From: Rothia sp. P100
Lineage (GTDB): Bacteria; Actinomycetota; Actinomycetes; Actinomycetales; Micrococcaceae
Length of the DNA stretch: 64,000 bases
Direction: 5' to 3'
Assembly: GCF_023712425.1 (NCBI RefSeq)
Contig: NZ_JAMAYG010000002.1
Coordinates: 186,001-250,000, forward strand
A program made the translations under genes and the position numbers. The number at the start of each line of letters is the position of its first letter. Position 1 is the first letter of the stretch. Shown here in pieces: positions 54,395 through 63,733 of the stretch. Below the pieces are notes generated by a model. That model was not told the DNA's origin and made no database searches. It worked only from the letters and a program-made list of their open reading frames with translations.

Positions 54395-54868
54395 ATGAGC
54401 GGAGCAGGAGCACCCGCCCCCACCCTTAACCCCGAAGAAGCCAAAGGACTAAAGGTCGCCGTTGTGGCGGCGTCCTGGCATACCCAAATTATGGACGGAC
54501 TGCTGGACGGCGCTCGCCGTGCGGCAGCCGACGCGGGTATCGAACCGACCGTGGTGCGTGTACCTGGCACCTTTGAACTGCCGGTGGCCGCATCTACCCT
54601 GGCTGAATCCTTTGATGCTGTGGTCGCCCTGGGCGTAGTGGTACGTGGTGGCACCCCTCACTTTGATTATGTGTGTGATGCTGCGACCACAGGACTGACC
54701 ACCGTTTCAGTGCAGAGCAAGACTCCCGTGGGCTTCGGGGTCTTGACCTGCGATACAGAGCAGCAGGGAATCGACAGGGCTGGACTACCCGGCTCCTCAG
54801 AGGATAAAGGTTATGAGGCTTTCGCTGCTGCAGTAGAGACAGTGCTGGCCTTGCGTAACATCAGTTAG
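54395..54868 (+). CDS. ribH: 6,7-dimethyl-8-ribityllumazine synthase
   Basis: 157 residues: [49 protein letters not shown] (catalytic His region) and [16 protein letters not shown]. It joins the RibB and RibD products for riboflavin synthase. Last gene of the riboflavin operon, preceded by AAGGAG. Confidence 0.96.
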   Translation: MSGAGAPAPTLNPEEAKGLKVAVVAASWHTQIMDGLLDGARRAAADAGIEPTVVRVPGTFELPVAASTLAESFDAVVALGVVVRGGTPHFDYVCDAATTGLTTVSVQSKTPVGFGVLTCDTEQQGIDRAGLPGSSEDKGYEAFAAAVETVLALRNIS

Positions 54869-54897
54869 CTGACGCAGGACGTATCCCTGGATGTAAG

Positions 54898-54944
54898 CCG
54901 AAACTTTACTGGCATGGAGGAAGAACATGCCAGTAAAGTTTCGG
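54898..54944. terminator. Long perfect hairpin after ribH
   Basis: CCGAAACTTTACTGGCAT and its perfect complement form an 18-bp stem around an 11-base loop, 30 bp after the ribH stop. No T run follows (TTGACA comes next), so it may act as a terminator of another type or as a transcript stabiliser. TTGACA at 54945-54950 could be the -35 of the next gene. Confidence 0.6.
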
Positions 54945-55115
54945 TTGACATAGTTAACGGGTCACTATTTTGTGTAAATATTCTGTCCATATTACTGATT
55001 GGTAACAAAGCCTGTTTGCAATGGCTTAAAGTAGATGAAGGCTTATTGTGGCCTGCTTTACTCTGCTAGCTGAGCAGAAACCTTCATACATAAGCACACA
55101 TGTCACAGAGGAAAT

Positions 55116-56279
55116 ATGAAAATAGGTATTCGCCGTGCAATACTGGTAATTCCAGCGCTACTACTCCTGGTCGGTTGTTCGTCTACAGATGAGGTTCAGC
55201 CAAAACCGGAACCTTCGGCAACATCGCAAGCAGCAACAACAACGCAGGCTTTATCTGCGTCAGCTACCGTAAAACGGGTGATAGACGGCGATACTATTGA
55301 AGTTGATGATTCAGGCAAAGCAACAGTTATCCGCCTGCTGAACATCGATACTCCTGAGACAAAGCACCCTAATAAGACCGTTCAATGTCTCGGGCCTGAA
55401 GCAACGGAGTTCTTAGAGCGTAAATTACCTGCTGGTACTCAGGTTCACCTTGAATATGATGTCCAGAAAAAGGACAAATACGACAGAACACTTGCCGGTG
55501 TATTCTTACTCGATGGCGAATTTGTCAATGAAGAAATAGCTCGATCCGGTTTTGGTACTGCGGTAGTATTCGAACCCAACAGCAAATTCTATGCCAGGGT
55601 TCTTAATGCCCAAAATATGGCTATCAATACTAAGACTGGGTTATTCAGCCCTGATATTTCATGTTCGATTCCTGCACAAATTAATGCTCTACAGTCTCGA
55701 ATGGAGAGTGCCCAAACTCAGGAAGAACTCGATTCTTTACTATCAGAGGCAGACCTGCTCATTGAGATTCTTGAAAAAGTACCCACCGACGAAGCATTTA
55801 CGCACTTAGCTTCTTACGGCGCTACATTCGCTGCCCAAAAACAACTAATTCAGTTAAAAGATCTGAAATCTCAGTATGCGCAAACAATTCCGGCTCAGTC
55901 CGCTGTAGATGATGGAAGTGCTGGTGAGACCAATACACAGCACGATGCCGCAGAAATGGAGCAAGTAGCCGCTGAACAGCAAGCCGCCGCCCAGAGAATC
56001 GCAGAAGAACAAGCCGAAGCAGCTCAAGCGGAAGCTGACAGAGTAGCATCAGAACAGGCCGAAGCAGCTCAAGCGGAAGCTGACAGAGTAGCAGCAGAAC
56101 AGGTTGTTCAGCCGGAGTATGCACCTGCTCCAGCTCCAGATAACCCGAACCCGGAACCTGCCCAGCCTGCTCCTCAACCTACTTATCAGGAGCCAGCTCC
56201 GGTTCAAGAACCTTATCCTAACTACACTGGGCCGCGCTGTTACGCCCCTGGCGGTAAGACATGGAAACCTTGTCCCTAA
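55116..56279 (+). CDS. Secreted thermonuclease-family (SNase) lipoprotein
   Basis: 387 residues. Lipoprotein signal LLLVGC (Cys21). The SNase domain (about 48-175) has VKRVIDGDTIEVDD, VIRLLNIDTPETKHP (catalytic Arg, Asp, Glu), KYDRTLAGVFL (second Arg) and a GTAVVFEPNSKF tail, so the active site is complete. A helical region then leads to Glu/Ala/Gln-rich 15-residue repeats and a Pro-rich end PNYTGPRCYAPGGKTWKPCP with two cysteines. It should be an extracellular, membrane-tethered nuclease. Base composition is somewhat AT-rich compared with neighbours. Confidence 0.88.
   Translation: MKIGIRRAILVIPALLLLVGCSSTDEVQPKPEPSATSQAATTTQALSASATVKRVIDGDTIEVDDSGKATVIRLLNIDTPETKHPNKTVQCLGPEATEFLERKLPAGTQVHLEYDVQKKDKYDRTLAGVFLLDGEFVNEEIARSGFGTAVVFEPNSKFYARVLNAQNMAINTKTGLFSPDISCSIPAQINALQSRMESAQTQEELDSLLSEADLLIEILEKVPTDEAFTHLASYGATFAAQKQLIQLKDLKSQYAQTIPAQSAVDDGSAGETNTQHDAAEMEQVAAEQQAAAQRIAEEQAEAAQAEADRVASEQAEAAQAEADRVAAEQVVQPEYAPAPAPDNPNPEPAQPAPQPTYQEPAPVQEPYPNYTGPRCYAPGGKTWKPCP
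56013..56102 (+). repeat. Tandem repeat of 45 bp inside the nuclease gene
   Basis: Two consecutive 45-bp units starting GCCGAAGCAGCTCAAGCG differ at two positions or fewer each and encode AEAAQAEADRVASEQ and AEAAQAEADRVAAEQ. Weaker copies lie upstream. Repeat number may vary between strains. Confidence 0.85.
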
Positions 56280-56436
56280 GCTCAAAAGTGAAAATATTTG
56301 TTTTTCAGCCAGTTAGATACCTTCGAACCGCCGGTTGATGTTACCTGACCTCGATAAAAGCCGTAGGTCTTGCCGTGGTGGTACTTAGGTTAAGCCTGCT
56401 TGATGATCGGGCGTTAGAAGCGATAGCCTCGATAAT

Positions 56437-57810
56437 ATGACCCACTACGTTGAAACCTATAAATTCTTATCTTTAGTGGGCGATTCACTCATCCGCAGTG
56501 GGGCAAGCTCTGCCTCAACCACCAAAACCCTCCTGGGCATCAGTACAGCAGCGGGTCTTACGAGCGTGACTGTGAGCGTCACGATGGGGCAACTCATTAT
56601 TAGCGATTCACGCGGCGAGAACCAGCTGCCCTATACAGAGATTTTTGAAGTCACCCCCGCCGGCCTAGACATTCAATGGCGGTCAAAGACCGAAGATACA
56701 GTACAACGGTTTCTCACTCACCAAATTAGTGCAGCTGAGGGTATCGAACTTCTTGAACAAGAGCAGAGCTCGTTACACTCGCTTTCATGGACGTGGTCGA
56801 TGTTAGGATTTGGTCTACTTGGCATAGGTTTCAGCCAAATCATTGGAGCTACCTGGATTACTGCTCTCGGTGCTCTGATTTCTTCTCTTCTGGTTTCATT
56901 GGTCTACAGCTGGGTTAATTTTGCTCGTGCCCCGGGCCTGTTTAGGTTTGCTGGTGCAGGCTTTACAGCGGTGCTCAGCGCCACGGTTTTCAGTATGCTG
57001 ACGGCAACCACAGACGTAGCGATCATCGTGGTGTCGTCCCTAGCCGCTTACCTGGCGGGAATCGCAGCTTACGCAGCGGCGCAGGACTCCATTACAGGGT
57101 GGTACCTTTCGGCTCTTGGTCGACTAATGGATGCAATTATCTGTACAGCGGGTCTGGTGACAGGCGTTAGCGTTGGTATCGGTGTTTCTCGCCTGTTCGC
57201 CCCCGACAACCTTATCTTCATCAAACTTTTGGATGCTGAAACCGAGGTTTCCACTGACCCCATCGTGGGAGCTGCCCTCGTTAGTCTGGGTTTTGCGATT
57301 TCCTGCGGCGGAAGAAAATGGCAGTTGCTGGTCTTAGCCGCAACGGGTGTAGCTGCACAGGCAACCTACCTTCTCATCACTAACCTAGGGTTAAGCCCTC
57401 ACGCCGCCACAGCTCTAGCCGCCCTCACAGTAGGTGGCGCCTGCGTCCTCTTAGCAAAGCCGATGAAACTAACCTCTAACGCTATTATGACTGTCAGCTT
57501 TTTGCCTCTTTTTCCGGGGATGATGATTTATCAAGGCATGCTGGGAACCCTCTTTGGCGTAGAAGGTGCACTGGGGACGCTGGGGCAGGCGCTGCTGATT
57601 ACCTACTGTCTATCGGCAGGCGGCACTGCTGGACAGTACCTGGTATCAGAAATGATGTGGGCCCTCAGACGCGCCCAGTTCAAACATAGCCACCCAGGGC
57701 AAACCTTTAGCAAGGTGATGGTCGATGAGTACAATGCGCAGGACATTATTTTGCCCGTATTTAGTAAGCCATTTTCTAAGGTTGAGAGTGATGGTGGCGG
57801 GCAACGCTAA
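56437..57810 (+). CDS. Threonine/serine exporter family protein (ThrE-like)
   Basis: 457 residues. The N-terminal soluble part (KFLSLVGDSLIRSGASSAST) leads to two blocks of about five helices each, the ThrE arrangement (Pfam ThrE plus ThrE_2 in one chain). It should export threonine or serine, as ThrE does in Corynebacterium glutamicum. The C-terminal block contains ISCGGRKWQLLVLA and FLPLFPGMMIYQGML. ATG 56437 is used. Single gene before hisE. Confidence 0.82.
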   Translation: MTHYVETYKFLSLVGDSLIRSGASSASTTKTLLGISTAAGLTSVTVSVTMGQLIISDSRGENQLPYTEIFEVTPAGLDIQWRSKTEDTVQRFLTHQISAAEGIELLEQEQSSLHSLSWTWSMLGFGLLGIGFSQIIGATWITALGALISSLLVSLVYSWVNFARAPGLFRFAGAGFTAVLSATVFSMLTATTDVAIIVVSSLAAYLAGIAAYAAAQDSITGWYLSALGRLMDAIICTAGLVTGVSVGIGVSRLFAPDNLIFIKLLDAETEVSTDPIVGAALVSLGFAISCGGRKWQLLVLAATGVAAQATYLLITNLGLSPHAATALAALTVGGACVLLAKPMKLTSNAIMTVSFLPLFPGMMIYQGMLGTLFGVEGALGTLGQALLITYCLSAGGTAGQYLVSEMMWALRRAQFKHSHPGQTFSKVMVDEYNAQDIILPVFSKPFSKVESDGGGQR

Positions 57811-57897
57811 CCTTCAAACGAAGAGAACACCTCGGCATGTGAGAAACAAACCGTTCAAACTTTGAGCCATGCTAAGGCCAGGGGTTAGAGTTAGACG

Positions 57898-58161
57898 GTG
57901 AAGAACTTTGAATCGCTATTCGCAGAACTAACCGAAAAAGCAGAAACCCGCCCCGAAGGCTCTGGCACCGTTGCAGAGCTGGATCAGGGCGTCCATTTCA
58001 TCGGCAAGAAAATTGTTGAAGAGGCCGCCGAGGTCTGGATGGCTGCTGAGTTCCAGTCGGACGCTGAGTTCGCTGAGGAAGCTTCACAATTGATTTACCA
58101 TTTGCAGGTCATGATGATCGCCAAGGGACTGACTCCCGAAGATATCTACACGTACCTCTAA
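57898..58161 (+). CDS. hisE: Phosphoribosyl-ATP diphosphatase
   Basis: 87 residues, normal for stand-alone His[41 protein letters not shown] (metal-binding Glu residues) and [18 protein letters not shown]. Second step of histidine synthesis. The start is GTG 57898. hisG follows after 17 bp. Confidence 0.95.
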   Translation: MKNFESLFAELTEKAETRPEGSGTVAELDQGVHFIGKKIVEEAAEVWMAAEFQSDAEFAEEASQLIYHLQVMMIAKGLTPEDIYTYL

Positions 58162-58178
58162 GCAAAAGGAAAACCAAT

Positions 58179-59024
58179 ATGCTGCGCGTTGCAGTCCCCA
58201 ATAAAGGCATGCTCTCACAGGCAGCTGCCACCATGCTCACCGAAGCTGGCTACCTCCAGCGCCGTGATTCCCGCGAACTAGTGCTCGTGGACCAAGAGAA
58301 TGAGATTGAGTTCTTTTACCTGCGCCCCCGTGATATTGCGGTTTATGTAGGCGAAGGAACTCTCGACGTTGGAATCACCGGCCGCGACCTGCTACAGGAT
58401 TCTGGTACCCACGCAGAAGAAGCTCTCAATCTAGACTTCGCTAAATCAACCTTCCGTTTCGCTGGCCCGGCTGGAGTCTTCTCTGACCCCGCCCAACTCA
58501 AGGGCAAGCGCATTGCCACCTCCTACAAGAAACTGCTGACTAACTACCTGGAACGCTCAGGTATCGACGCTGAAGTTATCCGTCTGGACGGCGCCATCGA
58601 GTCCTCCATCCGTCTGGGCGTAGCGGACGCGATCGCTGACGTAGTTGAAACTGGCAACACTATGCGCGCAGCCGGTCTGGAGCCTTTCGGTGACCCTATT
58701 ATGCGCAGCGAAGCTCTGCTGATTAAGCGCCCCGGCGTTGAAGACCACGCGGGGCTGGAGCGCCTGCAGCGTCGTCTAGAAGGTGTGCTGATTGCTCGCC
58801 AGTATGTGATGATTGACTACAACATTGAAGAATCCTTGCTCCCTCAGGCGACTACTCTCACCCCGGGCCTAGAATCACCCACGATTTCTCCTCTGTCTCG
58901 TGAAGGTTGGGTCGCGGTGCGCTCTATGGTTCCGCGCAAGTCAGCTAACCGAGTGATGGATTCTCTCTACCACATCGGTGGTAGGGGCATTCTAGTGACC
59001 GCCATCCAGGCTGCTCGCCTGTAA
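58179..59024 (+). CDS. hisG: ATP phosphoribosyltransferase (long form)
   Basis: 281 residues, the long HisG form with a C-terminal regulatory domain that binds histidine, so it does not need HisZ. LRVAVPNKGMLSQAA, the DIAVYVGEGTLDVGITGRD loop, RIATSYKKLLTNYL, and LGVADAIADVVETGNTMRAAGL mark the catalytic core. First enzyme of histidine synthesis. Co-transcribed with hisE; ends in a terminator. Confidence 0.96.
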   Translation: MLRVAVPNKGMLSQAAATMLTEAGYLQRRDSRELVLVDQENEIEFFYLRPRDIAVYVGEGTLDVGITGRDLLQDSGTHAEEALNLDFAKSTFRFAGPAGVFSDPAQLKGKRIATSYKKLLTNYLERSGIDAEVIRLDGAIESSIRLGVADAIADVVETGNTMRAAGLEPFGDPIMRSEALLIKRPGVEDHAGLERLQRRLEGVLIARQYVMIDYNIEESLLPQATTLTPGLESPTISPLSREGWVAVRSMVPRKSANRVMDSLYHIGGRGILVTAIQAARL

Positions 59025-59033
59025 AACTCTTGC

Positions 59034-59066
59034 GGCGGCGTCCTCACTGAGGGGCGCCGCCTTTTT
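59034..59066 (+). terminator. Terminator after hisG
   Basis: GGCGGCG...CGCCGCC stem with inner CCTC/GAGG, followed by a run of T. It separates hisEG from hisF. Confidence 0.85.
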
Positions 59067-59099
59067 ACTTAATTTCTCGTGTGAAAGTGAGGTGGCGCT

Positions 59100-59861
59100 G
59101 TGGGCGTTGCTATTCGTGTGATTCCTTGCCTGGATGTGGACGCTGGCCGCGTGGTGAAGGGCGTTAAATTTGAAGGCTTACGGGATGCCGGTGACCCGGT
59201 TGAGCTAGCTAAGCGCTATAACGAGGCGGGCGCTGATGAACTGACCTTCCTGGATGTCACGGCGTCTTCCTCCGACCGAGCCACTACTTTTGAGGTGGTA
59301 GGGCAGACCGCTGAGCAGGTCTTTATTCCTCTGACTGTTGGTGGTGGAGTGCGTACTGCTGAGGACGTTGACCGTCTGCTGCGCACCGGTGCCGATAAGG
59401 CGTCCATTAATACTGCTGCCATTCATCGCCCCGAAGTAATCAATGAGATTACCGAGCGGTTTGGCTCTCAGGTTTTGGTACTGTCCCTTGACGCTAAGAA
59501 GACCGGTAACACTGCATCTGGCTGGGAAGTAACTACCCACGGTGGGCGCAAGGATACCGGTCTTGACCTGCTGGAATGGGCTGCTGAAGCTCAGGAGCGC
59601 GGGGTGGGTGAGATTCTTCTGAACTCGATCGACGCTGACGGAACTAAGGCTGGTTTTGACCTGCCCATGATTCGCGCGGTGCGCGATGTTGTCTCTATTC
59701 CGCTGATTGCCTCGGGTGGCGCTGGCGCTCCCGAGCATTTCCCACCTGCTGTTGAGGCTGGTGCGAACGCCGTGCTGGCAGCGTCCATTTTCCACTTCGG
59801 CGAGGTTTCAATAGGAGAGGTCAAGGACGCTATCCGCGCTGCGGGCTACGAGGTTCGCTAA
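59100..59861 (+). CDS. hisF: Imidazole glycerol phosphate synthase cyclase subunit
   Basis: 253 residues: [28 protein letters not shown] (catalytic Asp), [42 protein letters not shown] and [21 protein letters not shown] barrel cyclase acting with HisH, which is not in the window. The GTG start 59100 lies 34 bp after the hisG terminator. A weak hairpin (AAACCCACC...GGCGGGTTT) follows the stop. Confidence 0.95.
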   Translation: MGVAIRVIPCLDVDAGRVVKGVKFEGLRDAGDPVELAKRYNEAGADELTFLDVTASSSDRATTFEVVGQTAEQVFIPLTVGGGVRTAEDVDRLLRTGADKASINTAAIHRPEVINEITERFGSQVLVLSLDAKKTGNTASGWEVTTHGGRKDTGLDLLEWAAEAQERGVGEILLNSIDADGTKAGFDLPMIRAVRDVVSIPLIASGGAGAPEHFPPAVEAGANAVLAASIFHFGEVSIGEVKDAIRAAGYEVR

Positions 59862-59973
59862 AAAACCCACCACCACTTTGGCTGGTATTTCTGGCAGAGG
59901 GCGGGTTTCAGGCGCGTCTTCATACGGCCTATAAAAACTTAGGTGAAATAGAAAAAATCGTAAGGCCGGTTCG

Positions 59974-60609
59974 CTAAATTTTTTTCACCTGAGCCACGTC
60001 CTGACGTCCGAAGAGGTAGAGCACTAGCTCGGCTGGCTGACCGCTGAGCACTGTTGCTACCTTTCCTGGTTTAGGCCCCTGAATAGTCGCAGTAGAGGGG
60101 GAGTAACCCGGTGCTTCAAGAACCAGCCCTTCAGGGTAACTCTTGCCGGCCAAAAGACGCCCGCGGCTGCGCACATCATCCCAAATTTTTTGCTGGGTTT
60201 CAGCAGGCACCTCTCGAGGGCTCAGATCACCGGTTGCACGGCGTACATCCTCGGTATGGACCAGATATTCGAGGGTATTCATAGCGGCATCGGCTACAGG
60301 CCAGCGTTTGCGCATGCCACCATAGCCGGATAGGTCAGCGAACTTCTGCACTGCCAACCGGTAGGACGCGGGGTCAGCCAACTGCTGAGCGTACTCATTG
60401 GTCAGCCGCTCTGTCCTCTTGCCCAAGGGGCCCCCCATCACACCGGCAGCAACCAGCGGCTGGGTTTCTCGCAGAATCAAGTGAGCTAGCAGGTGCCGGG
60501 TTTGCCATCCCTCACACAGGGTGGGTGCAGCAGGCCCCGCTTCATTGAGGGTCCCTACGAGGGCGGTACGTTCAGCGGCAATTACATCGGCGGCAGAATA
60601 AGTAGTCAT
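59974..60609 (-). CDS. TIGR03085-type DinB-fold, putative mycothiol-related metal-binding protein
   Basis: 211 residues. CEGWQTRHLLAHLILRE and EYLVHTEDVRRATGD contain the three histidines of the DinB/maleylpyruvate-isomerase fold. The family, annotated as TIGR03085 in actinobacteria, is related to mycothiol-dependent enzymes, but its reaction is unknown. It splits hisF from hisI on the opposite strand. Confidence 0.82.
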   Translation of the reverse strand: MTTYSAADVIAAERTALVGTLNEAGPAAPTLCEGWQTRHLLAHLILRETQPLVAAGVMGGPLGKRTERLTNEYAQQLADPASYRLAVQKFADLSGYGGMRKRWPVADAAMNTLEYLVHTEDVRRATGDLSPREVPAETQQKIWDDVRSRGRLLAGKSYPEGLVLEAPGYSPSTATIQGPKPGKVATVLSGQPAELVLYLFGRQDVAQVKKI

Positions 60610-60775
60610 AGCCCCATCCTAACCCTCGCACGTCTGCCTGTTGCATGATTAACCTGCGGAGCACCCACCCAAAACATAGGGTAAAAACTCAGCTAGCGTT
60701 CACTATGGTGTGAGATGCAGCCGGTAGCGTGAAAGGTAAGACCCCAGAAAGAGATGGTCACGACCCCAGATAGAG

Positions 60776-61600
60776 ATGATGAAGCGAACAATTCTCGAAC
60801 GCCTAACCCTAGGTGCCTTTGCCCTCATGGTCTTATCAGCCTGCGCCAACGATCAGCAAAGCTCCAAGGGGGCTGATGCTCTCCCCAGTCATTTGCCGTC
60901 GGCCCCCCTTCAGGTTTTACCTCCGAGCACTGGCTCAGCAGACCAAGCGGAGGCAGAAGTCAGCGGTCAGTCAGACCAACTCTCAGCTACTGAGCTGGCC
61001 GAACGGCCCACCACCGTTGCGGTTGATAATAGCTGGTTAGATTCCACGGCTATAGCAACTGATATTCCTCGCAGGGTTCTGGCAGCCTATGCGGGGGCGT
61101 CCTTGCGGGTCACCCAAACCTACCCCCAGTGCCAACTGGGCTGGAACACCATCGCGGGTCTTGGCGCTGTTGAAACCCTTCATGGCACCTACCAGGGGGC
61201 TAACACTGATGAATCAGGGCTTGTACGCCCCAAGATTTACGGCCCAGCGCTGGATGGCAGCCCCGGTTTCATGGCGATTGAAGATACCGATGACGGAGCA
61301 CTGGATGGCGATAAAGAATGGGACAGGGCAGTGGGGCCTCTGCAGTTCATCCCCTCAACATGGGATTACATCGGCCAAGACGGCAACGGGGACGGGATTA
61401 AAGACCCCCACCACATCGATGATGCAGCGCTGGCTGCCGCAGTCTATCTATGCCAGGGGCAGCGCGATGTAACTACCGATGAAGGGTGGCAGCGCGGGAT
61501 ACTCTCCTATAACCGCTCTATTGCCTATACCCACCAGGTCGCTACCTACACAGAAGAGTATCGACAGGCAACCTTGTCTGGGCCCGAAGCCGCAGAGTAG
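60776..61600 (+). CDS. Lytic murein transglycosylase-like lipoprotein (MltB/SLT_2 type)
   Basis: 274 residues with a lipoprotein signal ending LSAC (Cys23) and a Ser/Glu-rich linker to about residue 95. The catalytic domain has IAGLGAVETLHGTY (Glu near 132), VGPLQFIPSTWDYIGQDGNGDG and SYNRSIAYTHQV, the SLT_2/MltB pattern. It should cleave peptidoglycan glycan strands outside the cell. The DGNGDG loop could bind calcium. ATG 60776 or 60779. Confidence 0.88.
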   Translation: MMKRTILERLTLGAFALMVLSACANDQQSSKGADALPSHLPSAPLQVLPPSTGSADQAEAEVSGQSDQLSATELAERPTTVAVDNSWLDSTAIATDIPRRVLAAYAGASLRVTQTYPQCQLGWNTIAGLGAVETLHGTYQGANTDESGLVRPKIYGPALDGSPGFMAIEDTDDGALDGDKEWDRAVGPLQFIPSTWDYIGQDGNGDGIKDPHHIDDAALAAAVYLCQGQRDVTTDEGWQRGILSYNRSIAYTHQVATYTEEYRQATLSGPEAAE

Positions 61601-61659
61601 AGGCAAGCCCAGATGCTGAGAAGCCCTATCACCACCAGCAGGCGCCCCGACGTATCAGT

Positions 61660-61672
61660 TAGGATAGATGGG
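61660..61672 (+). promoter_or_regulatory. -10 box placed for leaderless hisI transcription
   Basis: TAGGAT (61660-61665) sits seven bases before the hisI GTG at 61673, so the transcript probably begins at or next to the start codon. Confidence 0.45.
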
Positions 61673-62065
61673 GTGAACACAGCACAGCAGAGCACCTCCT
61701 CAGATTCCCCGCTTGACCCGGCCCTTGCCGCCCAACTCAAGCGAGATGGTAACGGGCTTTTCGCAGCAATCATTCAGCAGTATGACACCAAAGATGTGCT
61801 CATGCTGGGCTGGATGAACGACGAGGCCCTGCGCAGAACCCTCACCGAAGGACGGGTCACTTTCTGGTCCCGATCCCGCCAGGAATACTGGCGCAAGGGG
61901 GACACCAGCGGGCATAGCCAGTACGTCAAAGACGTTAGCATCGATTGCGACGGTGATGCCCTGCTCATCCTGGTCGATCAGGTAGGTGCAGCCTGCCATA
62001 CCGGTACAACCACCTGTTTTGAAGCCGGCGGCCACCTAGAAGCACAGGTAGGGGCACGCCCTTAG
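61673..62065 (+). CDS. hisI: Phosphoribosyl-AMP cyclohydrolase
   Basis: 130 residues from GTG 61673. [40 protein letters not shown] and the zinc/metal residues in [16 protein letters not shown] and [10 protein letters not shown] are intact. Third step of histidine synthesis. An upstream in-frame ATG (61613) would add 20 residues lacking family resemblance. The gene stands apart from hisE-hisG and hisF, next to trpE. Confidence 0.94.
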   Translation: MNTAQQSTSSDSPLDPALAAQLKRDGNGLFAAIIQQYDTKDVLMLGWMNDEALRRTLTEGRVTFWSRSRQEYWRKGDTSGHSQYVKDVSIDCDGDALLILVDQVGAACHTGTTTCFEAGGHLEAQVGARP

Positions 62066-62164
62066 ACCGGCATTCTAGCAGCCCAAAAAATTTCACGTTA
62101 CGGTGCGCGTTCACTCGGCATACACACACCGCCTAGCCCAGCAATTTTGTCAGAGGTAGAGACC

Positions 62165-63733
62165 ATGCAGGATCTTGGAATCATTGAACCAACTCTAGAA
62201 GAGTTCCGCGCGCTCGCCGCCACCCGTCGCGTTATACCGGTGCGGGTTAAAGTGCTAGCTGATGCAATAACTCCTATCGGGCTTTACCGTTCGCTGGTGT
62301 GCGCTGAGGGTGAACCTGCCCCGGGTACCTTCCTGCTGGAATCAGCTAATGAGCAGAAGCAGTGGTCCCGTTATTCCTTTGTGGGGGTGGCTAGCCGATC
62401 TACGCTAAGCACAAAGGCAGGGGAGATTGTCTGGCAGGGGCTGACTCCTCAGGGAGCCCCCACCCAGGGTGACCCGGTTGATGCCGTACGCCAAACCCTT
62501 GAGATGCTCCATACCGAGCCGTTCGACGGGCTTCCCCCGCTCACCAGCGGCATGGTGGGGTTTATGGGGTGGGACGTGGTTCGTCACTGGGAAAAACTGC
62601 CCGGCGGGCCCGCCAGCGACATCAACCTGCCCGAGTTCGCCCTGAATATTGTCTCGGACATGGCGGTGCACGATAACTCGGACGGCACCGTCACTCTCAT
62701 CGCCAACGCTATTAACTTCAACGGCACCGACGATAACGTGGATGCCGCCTACGCCGATGCCACCTCCCGCGTGCTAGATATGCTCGATAAGGTGGCCCAG
62801 CCCGCTGGTGCCGCTGTTTCAACCTTGGTGGGCACCGCCACTGTAGAAGAAAAAGTAGTGGACGTTAAGCACACCTGGGATGAGCAGGGTTTCTTGGACG
62901 CCATCGATAAGTCCAAGAAAAACATTCTTGATGGCGATGTATTTCAGATCGTGGTCTCCCGCCGTTTTGAAACAGAGAACTCTGCCAGCGCCCTCGACGT
63001 TTACCGTGTGCTGCGCCAGAGCAACCCTTCACCCTACATGTACCTCTTTAACTTTGAATCTACAGAGGACGGCCAGCCCTTTCAGATTGTTGGTTCATCA
63101 CCTGAGGCTCTGGTGACTCTCAAGGACGGCACAGCTACCACCCACCCCATCGCTGGGTCCCGCCCCCGCGGGGCTACTCGTGAGGCTGATATCGCTTTAG
63201 CTGAAGAGCTATTGGCCGATGAAAAGGAACGCTCCGAGCACCTCATGCTGATCGACCTGGCGCGCAATGACCTCTCCCGCATCGCGGTTCCGGGCAGTGT
63301 AGAGGTTACTCAATTTATGGAAATTGAGCGCTTTAGCCACATCATGCACATCTCCTCGGAGGTCAAGGCGCAGCTGGCTGAGGGAAGGAGCGCCTATGAC
63401 GTTCTGCGCGTTGCCTTCCCTGCAGGTACCCTCTCTGGTGCGCCAAAGCCCCGCGCTATGCAACTGTTAGACGAATATGAAGTCAGTGCCCGCGGGATTT
63501 ACGGCGGTGTTTGCGGCTACTTCGACTTCGCCGGAAACATGGATATGGCGATCGCTATCCGAACCGCCGTTCTTAAAGGAGGCAAGGGATATGTCCAGGC
63601 GGGGGCAGGTATCGTCATGGATTCAGTCCCTGCAAGCGAGGCCCAAGAAACTGTGGACAAGGCTGCAGCGCCTCTGCGCGCTGTTATCACGGCATCCGGA
63701 CTGGCACCCTTGCCAGCTGGGAAAGGTCAATAA
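62165..63733 (+). CDS. trpE: Anthranilate synthase component I
   Basis: 522 residues from ATG 62165 (AGAGG upstream; TTG 62147 is an in-frame alternative). The N-terminal domain contains a tryptophan-binding-type LLESANEQKQWSRYSFVG, and the C-terminal chorismate-binding domain has DGDVFQIVVSRRF, SPEALVTLKDG, HPIAGSRPRGATREAD, ERSEHLMLIDLARNDLSRI and FPAGTLSGAPKPRAMQL. It makes anthranilate from chorismate with TrpG. No tryptophan-rich leader peptide is visible upstream. The next gene starts without any gap. Confidence 0.96.
   Translation: MQDLGIIEPTLEEFRALAATRRVIPVRVKVLADAITPIGLYRSLVCAEGEPAPGTFLLESANEQKQWSRYSFVGVASRSTLSTKAGEIVWQGLTPQGAPTQGDPVDAVRQTLEMLHTEPFDGLPPLTSGMVGFMGWDVVRHWEKLPGGPASDINLPEFALNIVSDMAVHDNSDGTVTLIANAINFNGTDDNVDAAYADATSRVLDMLDKVAQPAGAAVSTLVGTATVEEKVVDVKHTWDEQGFLDAIDKSKKNILDGDVFQIVVSRRFETENSASALDVYRVLRQSNPSPYMYLFNFESTEDGQPFQIVGSSPEALVTLKDGTATTHPIAGSRPRGATREADIALAEELLADEKERSEHLMLIDLARNDLSRIAVPGSVEVTQFMEIERFSHIMHISSEVKAQLAEGRSAYDVLRVAFPAGTLSGAPKPRAMQLLDEYEVSARGIYGGVCGYFDFAGNMDMAIAIRTAVLKGGKGYVQAGAGIVMDSVPASEAQETVDKAAAPLRAVITASGLAPLPAGKGQ

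Noticed and set aside
62066-62164. Tryptophan attenuator before trpE
   Set aside because: No short leader frame with Trp codons and no terminator/antiterminator pair is visible in the 100 bases before trpE.
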